Of a stretch of 64,000 bases of DNA, positions 9,887 through 18,689 are shown piece by piece. Location of the stretch: positions 330,952-394,951 of the forward strand of contig CANMWA010000004.1 in NCBI GenBank assembly GCA_947501475.1, given 5' to 3'. The translations under genes and the position numbers were made by a program. Source of the stretch: an uncultured Aquimarina sp. (GTDB taxonomy: Bacteria; Bacteroidota; Bacteroidia; Flavobacteriales; Flavobacteriaceae). How positions within the stretch are numbered: position 1 is the first letter of the stretch; each line of letters opens with the position of its first letter. Under the pieces are notes generated by a model that had not been told where the DNA came from, ran no database searches, and saw only the letters and a list, made by a program, of their open reading frames with translations.

Positions 9887-11179
9887 ATGTCATATACACT
9901 TGCCCAGCAATTAGAACCGTTAGCGGTTGATTTTGAAGTATTGCATAAGAAATATCATCCTATGCTTTCATTGGTAAATGAATTGATAGGAGTGATACCT
10001 AATTGTGATCCGATTCTTGAAATATGGCCAACAGGATTTCGTACGTATAATCTTTTAGTACCTAATTTTTTGGATTTACCCAATTCTTTATGGAAAGGAG
10101 AATCTTTAAAGCAACTCATGGGATTGGCGATGTATACTTCAAGTAGAGCAGCAGAATGTTCATATTGCTCTGCCCACACATGTTCTTTTGCTTTACGAAG
10201 AGGATTAGATCCAAGGGTAATATCAGGAGAGCGCAAGCTTACAAAGGTTGAAGAAGCCGTTGTGGCATTGGCAAATGGAATGTCGAAAATTCCGGCGAAG
10301 GTCACCAAAAAACAATACATAACATTGGCGTCTTATATATCTCATCAAGAAATCGAAAAGATTGTATTGTCAATTAGTTTAATGGGTTTTCTTAATAAAT
10401 TTATGGATGCTGTAGGGGTTCAGCTTGAAGAAGAATCTTTAGAAGATGTTGGAGAGTTACTTTCATCTACAGGTTGGACACCTGGAAAACATATGAAAAA
10501 AGATCTTAACCTTTCTGAAATAGCTACAAAACCAATCAAAAAAGATAATTTCTGGACCTATTTGCGTATTCTAAAATATGCACCCAAAGCAATTTTTATT
10601 GAAAAACAGTGGACTAGGGGAGTTCCCAATAGTAGTAAAGAAGCTATGACATATCTTGAGAAACATACTGGGTATTCATTCCCTATTTTGGAGAATATAC
10701 AACATAAGAGAGTTGTTAAAACATTAACAGCAGTTTTAAGAGATAACCTTAATGAAGAAATAAGCATTTTAGGATTGAGAGCAAAGCATTTGGCTAGCTT
10801 AGTTTATCATATAGCAATCAATAATGAAGTACTTGCAAAAGAGGCAGAGATAATTATTACAAGATTATACCCTAATATCGTAGGATTTACCTTAGAAAAA
10901 GTAAAAGAAATAGCAAACGCACCTACTCCTATTGATATACCTTCATGTAAAACCATACTTTCTGACTTGATAACCAATACTAGTCTTACTCAAGAAGAAG
11001 CCGTTGCGGTATTATTTACAAGAGCAATGTCTAATAGCCCTGCAGAGGTTAATAAGATTGTTTTGGTAGCAATTACTCCTAATTTACAACCAGAATCTAC
11101 AATCGAATTAGGGGTTTGGATATCTATACAACAGTTGTTGCACAGATTAAATTCATATTATCAGATAGCGATAAATTAG
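9887..11179 (+). CDS. AhpD-fold / carboxymuconolactone decarboxylase-family protein
   Basis: The 430-residue protein carries the CxxCxxH redox signature of AhpD-like peroxidase-associated proteins in ECSYCSAHT (Cys91, Cys94, His97). The surrounding helices (LKQLMGLAMYTSSRAAE before it, LTKVEEAVVALANGMSK after it) fit the all-helical fold. In AhpD the two cysteines and the histidine relay electrons to a peroxiredoxin. The protein is more than twice as long as AhpD; the second half (about residues 250-430) may be a second, cysteine-free copy of the helical fold, but I could not prove internal homology. No signal peptide is visible, so it is likely cytoplasmic. It stands alone as a transcription unit, and the substrate is unknown. 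Confidence 0.75.
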   Translation: MSYTLAQQLEPLAVDFEVLHKKYHPMLSLVNELIGVIPNCDPILEIWPTGFRTYNLLVPNFLDLPNSLWKGESLKQLMGLAMYTSSRAAECSYCSAHTCSFALRRGLDPRVISGERKLTKVEEAVVALANGMSKIPAKVTKKQYITLASYISHQEIEKIVLSISLMGFLNKFMDAVGVQLEEESLEDVGELLSSTGWTPGKHMKKDLNLSEIATKPIKKDNFWTYLRILKYAPKAIFIEKQWTRGVPNSSKEAMTYLEKHTGYSFPILENIQHKRVVKTLTAVLRDNLNEEISILGLRAKHLASLVYHIAINNEVLAKEAEIIITRLYPNIVGFTLEKVKEIANAPTPIDIPSCKTILSDLITNTSLTQEEAVAVLFTRAMSNSPAEVNKIVLVAITPNLQPESTIELGVWISIQQLLHRLNSYYQIAIN

Positions 11180-11211
11180 TCAAAATATTAGTTTTTATAT
11201 AGGGAGTTATT

Positions 11212-12147
11212 TTAAAAAGGTAAGTTCTCTATATCTACATTTCCACCAGAAAGAATGATCCCAACTTTTTTATACTGAAAACGATCTTTTTCTCGAAGTA
11301 AAGCCGCAAACGGAACTGCACATGATGGTTCTATAATAATTTTCATACGTTCCCAGATCAATCTCATGGCAGATATAATTTCTTGTTCTTCGACACGAAT
11401 AATTTCTGAAACATGTTTTTGTATGATAGGAAAATTAATATCTCCTAACTGTGTTTTTAGTCCATCTGCTATGGTATTTGTAGTTTCATTGGTTTCAATT
11501 TTGCCACTTTGTAGTGAGCGATACGCATCATCAACAGCAAAAGGTTCGCCTCCAATTACCTTACAACCATTTCCATAGAAATGTACTGCTAAAGCTGTTC
11601 CAGCAATTAGACCACCACCACCAACAGGGGCAAATATATAATCTAGATCGGGCTGATCTTCAAGAAATTCTACAGCTGCAGTACCTTGGCCTATAATTAC
11701 ATCGATGTCATTTGATGGATGTAAAAAAGTAGCTCCTTTTTTCTTTTGGATTTTTGTAGCTGCTTTTTCCCGTTCTTCAAGAGTAGGAGGGCATTCGATG
11801 ATTTCTCCACCATATCCTTTTACGGCATCCTTTTTTACTTGTGGCGCATTTGAAGGCATCACAATATATGCTTTCACTCCTAAACCATTAGCTGCTAATG
11901 ATAATGCTTGAGCAAAGTTGCCAGAAGAATGAGTTACAACACCTTTTTCTTTTTGAGCTTTAGATAATTTTGAAATAGCACTGGCGGCACCTCGCATTTT
12001 AAAAGCTCCCATTTTCTGAAAATTTTCGCACTTAAAATACAACTGTACTCCAGAAATTTTATTAAGCAGACTTGATGTAAATATCGGTGTTCTATGAATA
12101 TAGGGTTTTATGCTTTCACAACAGTTTTTAAGATCATCTTTGGTCAT
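11212..12147 (-). CDS. Serine/threonine dehydratase-like PLP enzyme (serine racemase / threo-3-hydroxyaspartate ammonia-lyase group)
   Basis: This is a fold-type II pyridoxal-phosphate enzyme of 311 residues, the length of the short catabolic/serine-racemase group without an ACT domain. The PLP lysine is Lys50 in ENFQKMGAFKMRGA. SSGNFAQ is the substrate loop, GGGGLIAG the phosphate-binding loop, and the C-terminal LSGGNVD is typical of serine racemase and threo-3-hydroxyaspartate dehydratase. It probably deaminates L-Ser/L-Thr or racemises serine; sequence alone does not decide. The gene is convergent with the AhpD-fold gene, with 32 bp between them. Confidence 0.88.
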   Translation of the reverse strand: MTKDDLKNCCESIKPYIHRTPIFTSSLLNKISGVQLYFKCENFQKMGAFKMRGAASAISKLSKAQKEKGVVTHSSGNFAQALSLAANGLGVKAYIVMPSNAPQVKKDAVKGYGGEIIECPPTLEEREKAATKIQKKKGATFLHPSNDIDVIIGQGTAAVEFLEDQPDLDYIFAPVGGGGLIAGTALAVHFYGNGCKVIGGEPFAVDDAYRSLQSGKIETNETTNTIADGLKTQLGDINFPIIQKHVSEIIRVEEQEIISAMRLIWERMKIIIEPSCAVPFAALLREKDRFQYKKVGIILSGGNVDIENLPF

Positions 12148-12171
12148 TTCTAAAGTAGATTATGAGACTTT

Positions 12172-12179
12172 CAAAAGTA
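12172..12179 (-). promoter_or_regulatory. Putative -7 element (TACTTTTG) for the dehydratase gene
   Basis: On the minus strand this is TACTTTTG, an exact match to the Bacteroidota TAnnTTTG -7 consensus, 24 bp upstream of the start codon. No convincing -33 TTG at the standard distance was found. Confidence 0.4.
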
Positions 12180-12593
12180 ATGAGAAAATTAATTAATGAA
12201 AAAAGATACGTTCTTTTTTAACGTCACTATTTTCCCTTTTCAATTCATCAAGTGGGTTCTGTAGTTTCGTTAATTTTTGAAGAGGTTTCTTTTGTAAAAG
12301 GTCATATATTACTTAAGAAGTCGTTTTAAATGGTTGATTGATATGTAATTGTTAGTATTTGATTAGATGTTAAAATGTCAAATTATAACGAATTAACGTT
12401 GAATATAAATTAATATATACTAGTTATAAATCCAAGCTAGTTTACAATTGTGCATTGCTAATTTTCACGTTATTTTATTACTATTAAACTAATTTGATAA
12501 GTAGTGTTTGTGTGAGGCATAAATCATACAATCGCTTTGAGTTTGTTTACTTATAATTAAGTACCCATATCTATTATTAACGTATCTTAAATC
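12180..12593. other. Intergenic region upstream of the T9SS/G8 pair
   Basis: These 414 AT-rich bp lie between divergent genes and must contain the promoter of the 12594-16242 pair. I see no TAnnTTTG match on the plus strand, no strong hairpin and no small ORF that stands out. Confidence 0.45.
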
Positions 12594-12965
12594 ATGAAAG
12601 ATATGACAAAATCTTTTTACCTATGGTTTTTGTTTGGCCTTTTGGCTCAAGCAGGTTTCGCACAAGAAACACACTCTATTCAGGTTGTTGTAGATCAAAA
12701 ATCACCATGTACATCTGTAGATATAGATCTAGAGCAACCTGAAAATTTTTCTATTTACCCTAATCCCGCAGAAGATTATTTTATTATAGAACTAGGAGTA
12801 GATGCAACGATCAAACTATTTGATCTTACGGGACGTGAAATACTCTACAGGAAAGCAGAACGCGGCTCGATCAATCTTAATGTTCGAGGTTTATCAAAAG
12901 GGATATATATTGTTAAGATTCAATATTATCATGGCTTTTTTACGGATAAGGTTCAAATAAAATAG
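12594..12965 (+). CDS. Small secreted protein consisting mainly of a T9SS type A sorting domain
   Basis: The protein has 123 residues. After a signal peptide (through GFAQ, about residue 23) come only some 28 residues with one cysteine. A complete T9SS C-terminal domain follows: FSIYPNPAEDYF, IKLFDLTGREI, LSKGIYIVKI and the basic end TDKVQIK. In ordinary T9SS cargo this domain is the tail of a large protein; here almost no cargo precedes it. The start could also be the ATG at 12603. The gene ends 22 bp before the large G8/beta-helix gene, which itself has no sorting domain, so the pair is probably one operon. The 3' boundary is clean, with no sign of a frameshift joining the two frames. Confidence 0.8.
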   Translation: MKDMTKSFYLWFLFGLLAQAGFAQETHSIQVVVDQKSPCTSVDIDLEQPENFSIYPNPAEDYFIIELGVDATIKLFDLTGREILYRKAERGSINLNVRGLSKGIYIVKIQYYHGFFTDKVQIK

Positions 12966-12987
12966 AATTCCCAAATCAACTCATAAC

Positions 12988-15900
12988 ATGTTTACTATAA
13001 AAAAAATATTTTCGATCTTTTTATTTTTATTGATAAGTATATCTATAAAGGCACAACGAGTTGTTGAAGCTCATATTTCTGATAACCTTGTTTTAAACAT
13101 TACTGCAGAAAATAGCACTATTCAATGGCAGCAATCTGCAGATGGCATAACTTGGGAGAATATTGAATCTGCAACAACTGCAAGAGAAGAATTAATTATT
13201 GAAACGATACCATATCATTATCGTGCACAAATTACAGCGCAAAATTGTGAAAATTTTTATTACTCAGAAGTAATTACCATAACTGATGATGATACTACAG
13301 CACCTACCTTTTCTATAGTGAAAACCACAGATGCTATCGAAGGAGTTTCAGATGCTACATTTACCATAAGTATTGTTGGAGGTGTGCCTAATATTACCGG
13401 AGCCCCAATTACAGGTTCAATAACTCTTACAGGTACAGCAACTTCCGGAATCGATTATACCGATCTTACTTCATTTGCTATTCCTAATGGGGATACTAGT
13501 GTAGTAGTAACAATTCCTGTGCTTAATGATGATGAAGTAGAAGATCCAGAAACTATAATCGCTACTATATCTGCACCAAGTATTGGAAGCGTAAGTGCCA
13601 TAAATTTTGATACGGCTACAATTACTGATGCCGTAACAATAGAAGGAGAGCTTTGGTCTAATCCTGCAACTTGGGGAACAGCAGGTAAACCTGTAGCAGG
13701 ACAACAAGTTACTATTCCCGAAGGTAAACGTATTTTATTAGATGAAAATACGCCACCTCTGGGAGGGCTTACTATAGCAGGAAGTTTAGAGTTTCTGGAA
13801 CAGGATTTAGAACTGACTTCAGATTGGATTATGGTAAATCAAGGAACACTTAGAATAGGTTATGAACAGCAGCTTTTTAGACATAAAGCCACCATTACAC
13901 TTACAGGAGATGATATGAACCAAAGTATGATGGGTATGGGAACTCGAGGGATTATGGTGATGGGAGGGTCATTAGAACTTCATGGAGCTTCACCTAACGT
14001 AGCATGGACAAAAATTAGCAAACATGTACTTACAGGAGATACAACAATAGAATTGGTAGATCAGGTAAATTGGAAAATTGGAGATGAAATTATACTTGGC
14101 CCTACAGATTATTATGAAGCAGCTAATGGTACTTCAGTTACTCAAAAAATGAGAATTGTAAGTATAAATGGAAATGAAATAACTGTAGATCAACCTATAA
14201 ATGCTTTTCACTGGGGAGTATTGCAATATGCTACTACCACAGGTATGAGTTTGTCTTCAGTTAACCTTTTGGTTCCGCCAGTTGCAGATACTTCTTCAGA
14301 AAAAACACCATTAATCTTAGATGAAAGAGCTCCAGTTGGAAATTTAACTAGAAACATAGTCATCCAAGCACCTGATGATGCTTTATGGCAAAATGAAGGA
14401 TTTGGCGCTCATGTCATGATGATGATGCTTAGTTCTAATGCACATGTAGAAGGAGTTGAGTTTCGTAGAGCTGGTCAATCTGGGAGGCTAGGTCGTTATC
14501 CTTTTCATTGGCATAGACTTAGTTATAGCGGTAGTGAAACATTAGGAGATGCAAACGGGCACTATTTGCGTAATGCCACAATCAATAGCTCTATGAATAG
14601 AGGTATTGTAATTCATGGTACAAATGGATTATTGATACAAAACAATATAGTTTATGACGTTAGAGGTCATGCAGTATTTACAGAAGATGCTGTTGAACGC
14701 CGTAATACTTTAGATGGTAATTTGGTACTTCATGTACGAAACCCACCAGAAGGACGGGCCCTTAAATTACATGAAACAGGTGAAAGAGGCTCTTCGGCTT
14801 TTTGGATTAGTAACCCAGATAATATAGTTACTAATAATACTGCAGCAGATTCGAGATCTCATGGATTTTGGTTAGCATTTCCAGAACAACCTATGGGACC
14901 AAATGCAGGAGTATTAGGCTCAGATGGTCGTATCCTTAGTCCAGCTCATCTTCTTTTTGGAGTTTTTGATAATAACACCACGCATTCAAACCGTTTAGAG
15001 GGGATTATGTTTGATCTTATGGAAATCGATAATGAAGGTAATCTGGGTGCAATGGAATATAGGTCTACAATTGATGGACATATGCCCGAATGGCCTTTTC
15101 CTACTCAAAGAAGGTTCTCGCTTACACGCTATAAAACATGGAAAAATGGGAATAGTGGTATTTGGAATCGCAATGTATGGGGTGATAACCTGGAGGCAGT
15201 AAATGCAGACAATGCCGGGCGTAATTTTGCCGGTGCTGGTACAGAAGGTAATATAGAACGATGCTTAGTGATAGGTACCAGCCTTAATGATATGATGAAT
15301 GGTACAGGACGTCCCCCAGTATATGATACTATGGGTGATAATACACCTACAGCTTTTGCAACCTATCACAGTACTTTTGATATAAAAAATAATATAGCGA
15401 TTAATTTCCCGATGGAAGCTAATAAAAGAAGCGGAATTTTTGCTACAGAAGACTACTATACTCGCCCCGTGGAAAAGGGTCAAATACGCAATACCAATAA
15501 TATGATGATAGCATCACATCCAGGTGTTAAGTTGAGATCTGAATATGCACATTTTACATTGGCAAGTGCTGTATGGGACCCTTATGGGATTTGGGGGCCT
15601 GCAGAACAATATTTTGTGTATGATGACCCTTTTTTGACTTATGGATTAACCAAAACTATAGTACAACCTGGTCCTGAAGTTGGTGGAGTGAGTGTTCCTG
15701 GACCATTTTATGGCTTTTTAGCGTTCACATTAAATGATGCAAATGAACCTTGGGCCGATATCATGGCAATACATGTGGAAAGATTAGATCAAAATCGTAA
15801 TGAAATAGCAACTTGGAGCGTAGCGGGCACATATCATGGAGAGTTACTTGATCACATGCGTGATTTTGCAGCCCACCCTTCAGGTATTTATGAGCTTACA

Positions 15901-16242
15901 TTTCCAGAAGAAACGAGTGACCCGGTTTCATTTGAAATGGGTGTTGAAAATATGCTCACTAGCGATGATCAAGTACTTGTAGGAATACAATTTGAGGGTA
16001 CTGTAAGTCCAGTTGTAGAGATGATGGCGTATGATCATCCTCTTTATCAATATGAAGAACTTGCCTCTTTTGATGCGGTGCGTAACTCACAAGAAGGAAC
16101 GTATTGGCAAGACAGTGCAAATAATAGAATATGGGTAAAAATAGTAGGGGGGCATTGGAGTTTCTATACAGATAATAATGATGATGCAGAACCCGATGAA
16201 AGACTTTATGAAACTACTCGATTAAGAATATCTGCACCTTAA
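12988..16242 (+). CDS. Secreted Calx-beta / G8 / right-handed beta-helix protein (CEMIP/TMEM2-like architecture)
   Basis: The 1084-residue exported protein has a signal peptide (to SIKAQ, residue 23) and an N-terminal beta domain. A Calx-beta domain follows at about residues 105-210 (TFSIVKTTDAIEGVSDATF ... TATSGIDYTDL ... DEVEDPETI). A G8 domain is at about 213-300 (LWSNPATWG...PVAGQQVTIPEGKRILLD). A long parallel beta-helix region covers about 300-880. The segment LGRYPFHWHRL (about residue 505) matches the GRYPIHFH-type motif known from vertebrate CEMIP and TMEM2, which bind or cut hyaluronan. A polysaccharide-directed role outside the cell is therefore plausible but inferred. There is no T9SS sorting domain at the C-terminus (ends TTRLRISAP). 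It is probably co-transcribed with the small sorting-domain protein just upstream. Confidence 0.85.
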   Translation: MFTIKKIFSIFLFLLISISIKAQRVVEAHISDNLVLNITAENSTIQWQQSADGITWENIESATTAREELIIETIPYHYRAQITAQNCENFYYSEVITITDDDTTAPTFSIVKTTDAIEGVSDATFTISIVGGVPNITGAPITGSITLTGTATSGIDYTDLTSFAIPNGDTSVVVTIPVLNDDEVEDPETIIATISAPSIGSVSAINFDTATITDAVTIEGELWSNPATWGTAGKPVAGQQVTIPEGKRILLDENTPPLGGLTIAGSLEFLEQDLELTSDWIMVNQGTLRIGYEQQLFRHKATITLTGDDMNQSMMGMGTRGIMVMGGSLELHGASPNVAWTKISKHVLTGDTTIELVDQVNWKIGDEIILGPTDYYEAANGTSVTQKMRIVSINGNEITVDQPINAFHWGVLQYATTTGMSLSSVNLLVPPVADTSSEKTPLILDERAPVGNLTRNIVIQAPDDALWQNEGFGAHVMMMMLSSNAHVEGVEFRRAGQSGRLGRYPFHWHRLSYSGSETLGDANGHYLRNATINSSMNRGIVIHGTNGLLIQNNIVYDVRGHAVFTEDAVERRNTLDGNLVLHVRNPPEGRALKLHETGERGSSAFWISNPDNIVTNNTAADSRSHGFWLAFPEQPMGPNAGVLGSDGRILSPAHLLFGVFDNNTTHSNRLEGIMFDLMEIDNEGNLGAMEYRSTIDGHMPEWPFPTQRRFSLTRYKTWKNGNSGIWNRNVWGDNLEAVNADNAGRNFAGAGTEGNIERCLVIGTSLNDMMNGTGRPPVYDTMGDNTPTAFATYHSTFDIKNNIAINFPMEANKRSGIFATEDYYTRPVEKGQIRNTNNMMIASHPGVKLRSEYAHFTLASAVWDPYGIWGPAEQYFVYDDPFLTYGLTKTIVQPGPEVGGVSVPGPFYGFLAFTLNDANEPWADIMAIHVERLDQNRNEIATWSVAGTYHGELLDHMRDFAAHPSGIYELTFPEETSDPVSFEMGVENMLTSDDQVLVGIQFEGTVSPVVEMMAYDHPLYQYEELASFDAVRNSQEGTYWQDSANNRIWVKIVGGHWSFYTDNNDDAEPDERLYETTRLRISAP

Positions 16243-16371
16243 AGGAAGTTGTAGGTGATTGAAGAGAACAAAATTATTAATAGTAGGATATAAAAAATCA
16301 TCAATATAATACATGGTTTGGTATCGGGGAAGGAATCAAACAACGTTTCTTATAAGCATATTGGTGACAGA

Positions 16372-16412
16372 GATGAATTGGCGGTGTGGTAACCGTCAAT
16401 TCATCTTGATTT
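16372..16412 (+). terminator. Intrinsic terminator after the G8/beta-helix gene
   Basis: A 13-bp stem with one G-U pair (GATGAATTGGCGG with CCGTCAATTCATC) is followed by TTGATTTT. It separates the G8 gene from the TPR gene that starts at 16431. Confidence 0.7.
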
Positions 16413-16430
16413 TAACACATCAAAAAATAG

Positions 16431-17180
16431 ATGCAACTAAAAATGGGGAAAACAAAACAAGGGATTAATGGAGTAATAGAAAAAGCAACAAGTTTACAGA
16501 AAAACGGAAATTATCTCAATGCAGCAAAAGCTTATCTGGTAGCTTTTGTTAACACTAATAATTGGAGGTTTGCCAATGAAGCTGGTTTGTGTTTTCAACA
16601 AGCAAGCTGCTTACTTGATGCTACCGATGCTTTTAAAAAAGCATTATCTATTGCTCCTGATCGCAATTTTATTTTATTTAATATTGGTTTAAACTATATC
16701 ATAACGGGTCAATATGAACTTGCAAAAGAAGCATTGCAAGAAGTTTTAAGAGAAACATTCAACCCAAAAGCTGCATTCGAATTAGGTTGGATAGCAATGC
16801 AACAACAGGATTGGGACAACGCCATTGAATATTTTGATATAGCAATTATTAATGATCAAGCTTTAAATAATTTTAATATAACAAGTTCCACTAGTTTAGA
16901 TCCTTTAATGGCTTCTAGTGTTTATCTCAATAAGGCAAGAATCTATGGATTAGAGCTTCATCGCTATGATGAAGCCTGTAAAATGTTAAGTAATCTTAAG
17001 GAGGTAGCAAATGATAAGAGACGTATTTTTACCTTCGCCAAAGAGGCTATGCACAAAGAAAAAATTGAAATTGCAAAGTTTGCAACTACACTCATATTAG
17101 AGGATTATCATGAATTTAACCAGGTAAGAGAACTTTGTGATGAATTATGTATTATTCCTGATAGTCTATCGATGAAATAA
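16431..17180 (+). CDS. Tetratricopeptide-repeat protein
   Basis: The 249-residue protein has at least three TPR-like helical pairs (ANEAGLCFQQASCLLDATDAF; FNIGLNYIITGQYELAKEAL; AAFELGWIAMQQQDWDNAI). No signal peptide, catalytic motif or membrane segment is visible, so it is likely a cytoplasmic scaffold. Two in-frame starts are close together (16431 and 16443); the second, MGKTKQG, is equally plausible. The gene follows a terminator and precedes a convergent gene, so it is monocistronic. The partner is unknown. Confidence 0.75.
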   Translation: MQLKMGKTKQGINGVIEKATSLQKNGNYLNAAKAYLVAFVNTNNWRFANEAGLCFQQASCLLDATDAFKKALSIAPDRNFILFNIGLNYIITGQYELAKEALQEVLRETFNPKAAFELGWIAMQQQDWDNAIEYFDIAIINDQALNNFNITSSTSLDPLMASSVYLNKARIYGLELHRYDEACKMLSNLKEVANDKRRIFTFAKEAMHKEKIEIAKFATTLILEDYHEFNQVRELCDELCIIPDSLSMK

Positions 17181-17208
17181 CTCTAGAGATAGGCTTTTCT
17201 TATAGATA

Positions 17209-17244
17209 AAAACCCCTGAGTTATTTATCATTAATAACTCAGGG
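17209..17244 (-). terminator. Intrinsic terminator for the GlcG/HbpS gene
   Basis: A 12-bp perfect stem (CCCTGAGTTATT with AATAACTCAGGG) has TTTTT on its 3' side when read on the minus strand. It therefore ends the minus-strand gene at 17269. A weaker effect on the plus-strand TPR transcript is possible. Confidence 0.8.
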
Positions 17245-17268
17245 ATAAGTATACATTATGAAATAAGA

Positions 17269-17667
17269 TTACAATGCCGAAGCTCCAGCTTCTGCAACTG
17301 CATGATCGTTTTCTACGCTACTGCCGCTCACGCCAATAGCACCAATAATTTCACCTTGACTATTTTTAATAGGGACACCGCCAGGAAAAGTAATTAACCC
17401 ACCATTAGAATGTTCTATATTGTATAGTGCTCCACCAGGTTGAGAAAGCCCTCCGATAACTCCTGTATTCATATCAAAAAAGCGAGCAGTTTTAGCTTTT
17501 TTAAGCGAAATATCAGCAGATCCTAACCAAGCACCATCCATACGTGCAAATGCTAAAAGATTAGCTCCTGCGTCGACTATAGATATATTCATTTTGGTAT
17601 CTAACGAAATTGATTTTTCTTTTGCTACAGCAATAATTTTTTCAGCTTGTTCTAGAGTAATGTTCAT
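17269..17667 (-). CDS. GlcG/HbpS family (DUF336) protein
   Basis: The 132-residue single-domain protein matches the GlcG/HbpS family: [12 protein letters not shown] at the start, [18 protein letters not shown] in the middle, then GGVPIK and [20 protein letters not shown] near the end. Members bind haem or are linked to glycolate or corrinoid metabolism genes; the substrate here is unknown. No signal peptide is seen, so it is cytoplasmic. It lies downstream of an aldo/keto reductase operon but has its own likely -7 element. Confidence 0.85.
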   Translation of the reverse strand: MNITLEQAEKIIAVAKEKSISLDTKMNISIVDAGANLLAFARMDGAWLGSADISLKKAKTARFFDMNTGVIGGLSQPGGALYNIEHSNGGLITFPGGVPIKNSQGEIIGAIGVSGSSVENDHAVAEAGASAL

Positions 17668-17695
17668 GATTTTTGTGTTTAAAATAAATTGAGTT

Positions 17696-17703
17696 CAAAA
17701 GTA
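17696..17703 (-). promoter_or_regulatory. Putative -7 element (TACTTTTG) for the GlcG/HbpS gene
   Basis: The minus strand reads TACTTTTG, an exact TAnnTTTG match, 28 bp before the start codon. It sits in the 47-bp gap after the aldo/keto reductase gene, which argues for separate transcription. Confidence 0.38.
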
Positions 17704-17714
17704 GGGCTTAATGT

Positions 17715-18674
17715 TTAATTCCACGATAATTTTTTGCGTTCAATCCAATAATTTTCCGGCCTTGTTTTTAGAGCAGATAGTAGCTCAATCTCTTCTAAAC
17801 TTAATTGAAAAGTAGCTGTTTTAAGGTTATCATTAAGATGAGCTTTATTAGCTGCTCCGCTAAGTATTTTATATGGATCTATGCTATCAATGCAAAACCG
17901 TAATGCAATAGCATCTATACCTACCTGATATTTATTAGCTAGTTTTTGTAGAAAAGTATAAAGTTGCTTGTATTGTGGATATGCCTGATTTGGAAATAAT
18001 CGACCATTTGCCATGGCTTCTTTTATAATAAGCTTCTTGTTTTGTTCTTTAAGTACCTGTGCGATATCTGTAATGCTTTGATCAAGGATGTTATAAGTAA
18101 CCTGAAATGCATCAAAAATAGAGTATTCATCGACCCTAACTTCAAGCGCTTTTTTTATGACATCAACCTGATTATGACCAGTAGTAGTAATCCCTATTTC
18201 AATGTTGTGCTCTTTTTTTAATGCTAATAATTTTTGAAGAACAGTTTTGTTCTCTAGTACTCCAGATTCAAAAGTAGCAGAGTGTATTTGATAGATTTTA
18301 AGGTTAGGAAGTAGCTGTTTCGATTTTACCCATTGTTCATTCAATTTAGAAATACTATGCTCCTTTATTTCGTGTTGTATCGCTTTAGGGTCAAAATTTG
18401 CAGTATAGGTATATCCCCATTTGGTAGCCACTTCAATTAAAGGGTCATTTTTGGATAAAGCCCAGTCAATAAGTAACTCTTCTGCCAATCCATACCCTGG
18501 AGCAGTATCAAAATATCGTATACCTTGTTGGTATGCAAGCTCTAAGAGATCCCAACCTTTTTTTTTAAAGCTCTCAATTGTTAAGGTTTCAATTTCCTCT
18601 TGTCTGATATTAATATATTGTGGCCTACCAATAGCGGCTGTACCTATGCCAATTAATTCATGGGTTTTAATCAT
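17715..18674 (-). CDS. Aldo/keto reductase
   Basis: This is an NAD(P)H-dependent oxidoreductase of 319 residues with the TIM-barrel aldo/keto reductase signature. The catalytic tetrad is visible as Asp and Tyr in RYFDTAPGYGLAEE, Lys in VATKWGY and His in YQIHSA. The later SGAANKAHLNDNL is the cofactor-phosphate region. The substrate cannot be told. It is the last gene of a three-gene minus-strand unit (M20 peptidase, alpha/beta hydrolase, aldo/keto reductase) with gaps of 2 and 15 bp. Confidence 0.88.
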   Translation of the reverse strand: MIKTHELIGIGTAAIGRPQYINIRQEEIETLTIESFKKKGWDLLELAYQQGIRYFDTAPGYGLAEELLIDWALSKNDPLIEVATKWGYTYTANFDPKAIQHEIKEHSISKLNEQWVKSKQLLPNLKIYQIHSATFESGVLENKTVLQKLLALKKEHNIEIGITTTGHNQVDVIKKALEVRVDEYSIFDAFQVTYNILDQSITDIAQVLKEQNKKLIIKEAMANGRLFPNQAYPQYKQLYTFLQKLANKYQVGIDAIALRFCIDSIDPYKILSGAANKAHLNDNLKTATFQLSLEEIELLSALKTRPENYWIERKKLSWN

Positions 18675-18689
18675 TTGAGGTATTTAGTT

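Noticed and set aside
12594..16242. One frameshifted gene instead of two
   Set aside because: The second gene has its own complete signal peptide, and the first ends with a complete sorting domain and stop; a frameshift would not give this order.
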